Under the pieces are notes generated by a model. That model was not told the origin of the DNA. It saw only the letters and a list, made by a program, of their open reading frames with translations, and searched no databases. A program made the translations under genes and the position numbers. This document shows positions 5,337 to 6,212 of a DNA stretch of 6,212 nucleotides, in pieces; the stretch's first letter is position 1; each line of letters starts with the position of its first letter. The stretch lies in contig DATAYF010000412.1 in the NCBI GenBank assembly GCA_036272735.1, positions 1 to 6,212 on the forward strand, read 5' to 3'. This DNA is from DATAYF01 sp036272735 (lineage in GTDB: Bacteria > Chloroflexota > Ktedonobacteria > Ktedonobacterales > Ktedonobacteraceae).

Positions 5337-6212
5337 ATGCCAAAGAAATGCCGGGGACCACGGATGCCGAAGGAACAGCAGGAGAAGCGGCCTGCGACGC
5401 CGACCTTCCTGCTCGAACTGCCCCTGGTCGTCGATGCAGGGCAACCCTCCCGTTTGCGTGCCCACCTGGAAGCCGCCCGCCAGCTCTACAATGCTATCCT
5501 CTCCGAAGGCCAAAAGCGCCTGCGTCGCATGCGCGCTGACCCTGCCTGGCACGTGGCTTGTACCATTCCTCGCACCCAAAAAGCCGAACGGGGCGCCGCC
5601 TTCTCCGCCTTGCGCAAAACCTCTGGCTTCACCGAGGCGGCCTTGCATGAAGCGGTCAAACATCTGCGTGTGGGCTGGATTGCCGAGCATATCGAGGCCG
5701 TGTTGGCCCAAACCCTCGCTAGCCGTGCCTATCGCGCGCTCAACCGCGTCTGCCTGGGAAAAGGAAAGCGGGTGCGCTTCAGGAGCCGAGGACGCGGCTT
5801 CTCCAGCGTCGAGAATAAGCGCAACGACACGAGCCTCCGCTTCGTCCTGCAACCACCCGAGGAGGGAAACGCAGGGTATCTGCTCTGGAACGGAGATCAG
5901 TTGCCCGCCCTCATCGACTGGAAGGATGAAGTGGTGACACATGGGCTCTCGCACCGCATCAAGTACGCTCGCCTCATCCAACGCCCCACCAGTAGCCCCA
6001 AAGCGGCCGGAGCTGATGCCCAGGGCGACCGCTACTTTGTGCAACTAGCCCTGGAGGGCAAACCCCACCGGAAGAAGAAGCACACAGTTGGCACGAGTAT
6101 CGTTGGCGGTGACCTTGGTCCCTCCACCCTGGCCCTCTTCCCCCAGGAAGGGGAGGCGAGCTTGGAGGTCTTCTGCGCAGAACTGGCTCCCGATGCCAAA
6201 GCCATTCGCCGT
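5337..6212 (+). CDS. tnpB: TnpB family RNA-guided nuclease/transposase, IS200/IS605 type (C-terminus beyond window)
   Basis: 292 uninterrupted codons to the window end. The start at 5337 is well supported: GAAGGAGGA (5322-5330) lies 6 nt upstream, and the N-terminus matches the left copy. After a basic N-terminus and FLLELPL (24-30) come the wedge/REC-like helices (RAHLEAARQLYNA, 41-53; QTLASRAYRALNR, 125-137), the RFRSRGRG segment (147-154) and then VGGDLGPSTLALF (256-268). This last motif is the RuvC-I strand, with Asp259 in the place of the first catalytic acid. RuvC-II, the zinc finger and RuvC-III would follow outside the window; a full protein would be about 400-500 residues. TnpB with its omega RNA nicks or cuts DNA at the TAM and keeps the element in place. 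No tnpA is seen next to it. No frame damage is seen in the visible part. Confidence 0.92.
   Translation, partial: MPKKCRGPRMPKEQQEKRPATPTFLLELPLVVDAGQPSRLRAHLEAARQLYNAILSEGQKRLRRMRADPAWHVACTIPRTQKAERGAAFSALRKTSGFTEAALHEAVKHLRVGWIAEHIEAVLAQTLASRAYRALNRVCLGKGKRVRFRSRGRGFSSVENKRNDTSLRFVLQPPEEGNAGYLLWNGDQLPALIDWKDEVVTHGLSHRIKYARLIQRPTSSPKAAGADAQGDRYFVQLALEGKPHRKKKHTVGTSIVGGDLGPSTLALFPQEGEASLEVFCAELAPDAKAIRR

Noticed and set aside
5253..6044. 263-codon open frame on the minus strand
   Set aside because: It is the antisense shadow of the right tnpB. A similar antisense frame occurs over the left tnpB (135-662), so it follows from the codon use of tnpB.
1..6212. CRISPR array, tRNA or rRNA genes, toxin-antitoxin pair
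   Set aside because: No regularly spaced repeats, no tRNA-like cloverleaf and no rRNA-like sequence were noticed; the only small ORF with good signals lacks a toxin or antitoxin partner.
1..6212. Classical composite transposon bounded by the two tnpB copies
   Set aside because: The copies are too diverged to be a recent pair, no tnpA or shared terminal repeats are visible, and IS200/IS605 elements do not normally mobilise as composites.

Overview
The window looks like chromosomal DNA of a moderately GC-rich, IS-laden bacterium. The protein styles fit Chloroflexota of the Ktedonobacteria type: long TnpB proteins with Lys/Arg-rich N-termini, a DHA2 efflux pump, and an ECF42 sigma factor with a DGPF partner. 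This placement is inference from protein character only; no rRNA or marker gene is present.

Layout: positions 1-563 (minus) hold the 5' part of a tnpB gene that runs off the left edge. Positions 750-4952 hold one minus-strand gene train. In transcription order it is: a DGPF/YCII-like protein (4952-4593), an ECF42-type sigma factor with a C-terminal TPR-like region (4586-3222), a broken short-chain dehydrogenase (3184-2653), an 83-codon unknown ORF (2461-2210) and a 14-TM MFS efflux pump of the DHA2 family (2213-750). Positions 4953-5336 are non-coding and hold the promoter region of the sigma operon, an IS605-type end-like hairpin and the promoter and leader hairpin of a second tnpB. That tnpB (5337 to the right edge, plus) is complete up to its RuvC-I motif.

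How it fits together: DGPF and ECF42 genes are a known conserved pair, here separated by 6 nt and probably translationally coupled. The SDR has kept a good Shine-Dalgarno site but lost its middle third and its frame, so it is a decayed operon member. The small ORF overlaps the MFS start by ATGA. The likely surviving output is a sigma-controlled efflux pump (inference).

The two tnpB genes are diverged homologues (clearly above half identical by eye) facing outward on either side of the operon. Both carry the same promoter, TTGTGT-17 nt-TACAAT, but their leaders differ sharply. The right copy has a perfect 8-bp stem-loop and a strong SD. The left copy has its ATG only 7 nt after the -10, so it would be leaderless from that promoter; it is also in frame with an upstream SD+ATG lying just after the MFS stop. 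No complete new system is evident. The most unusual points are the tnpB leaders, the orphan IS605-end-like hairpin, the SDR deletion at a perfect palindrome, and an ECF42-like -35 hexamer upstream of the sigma operon.
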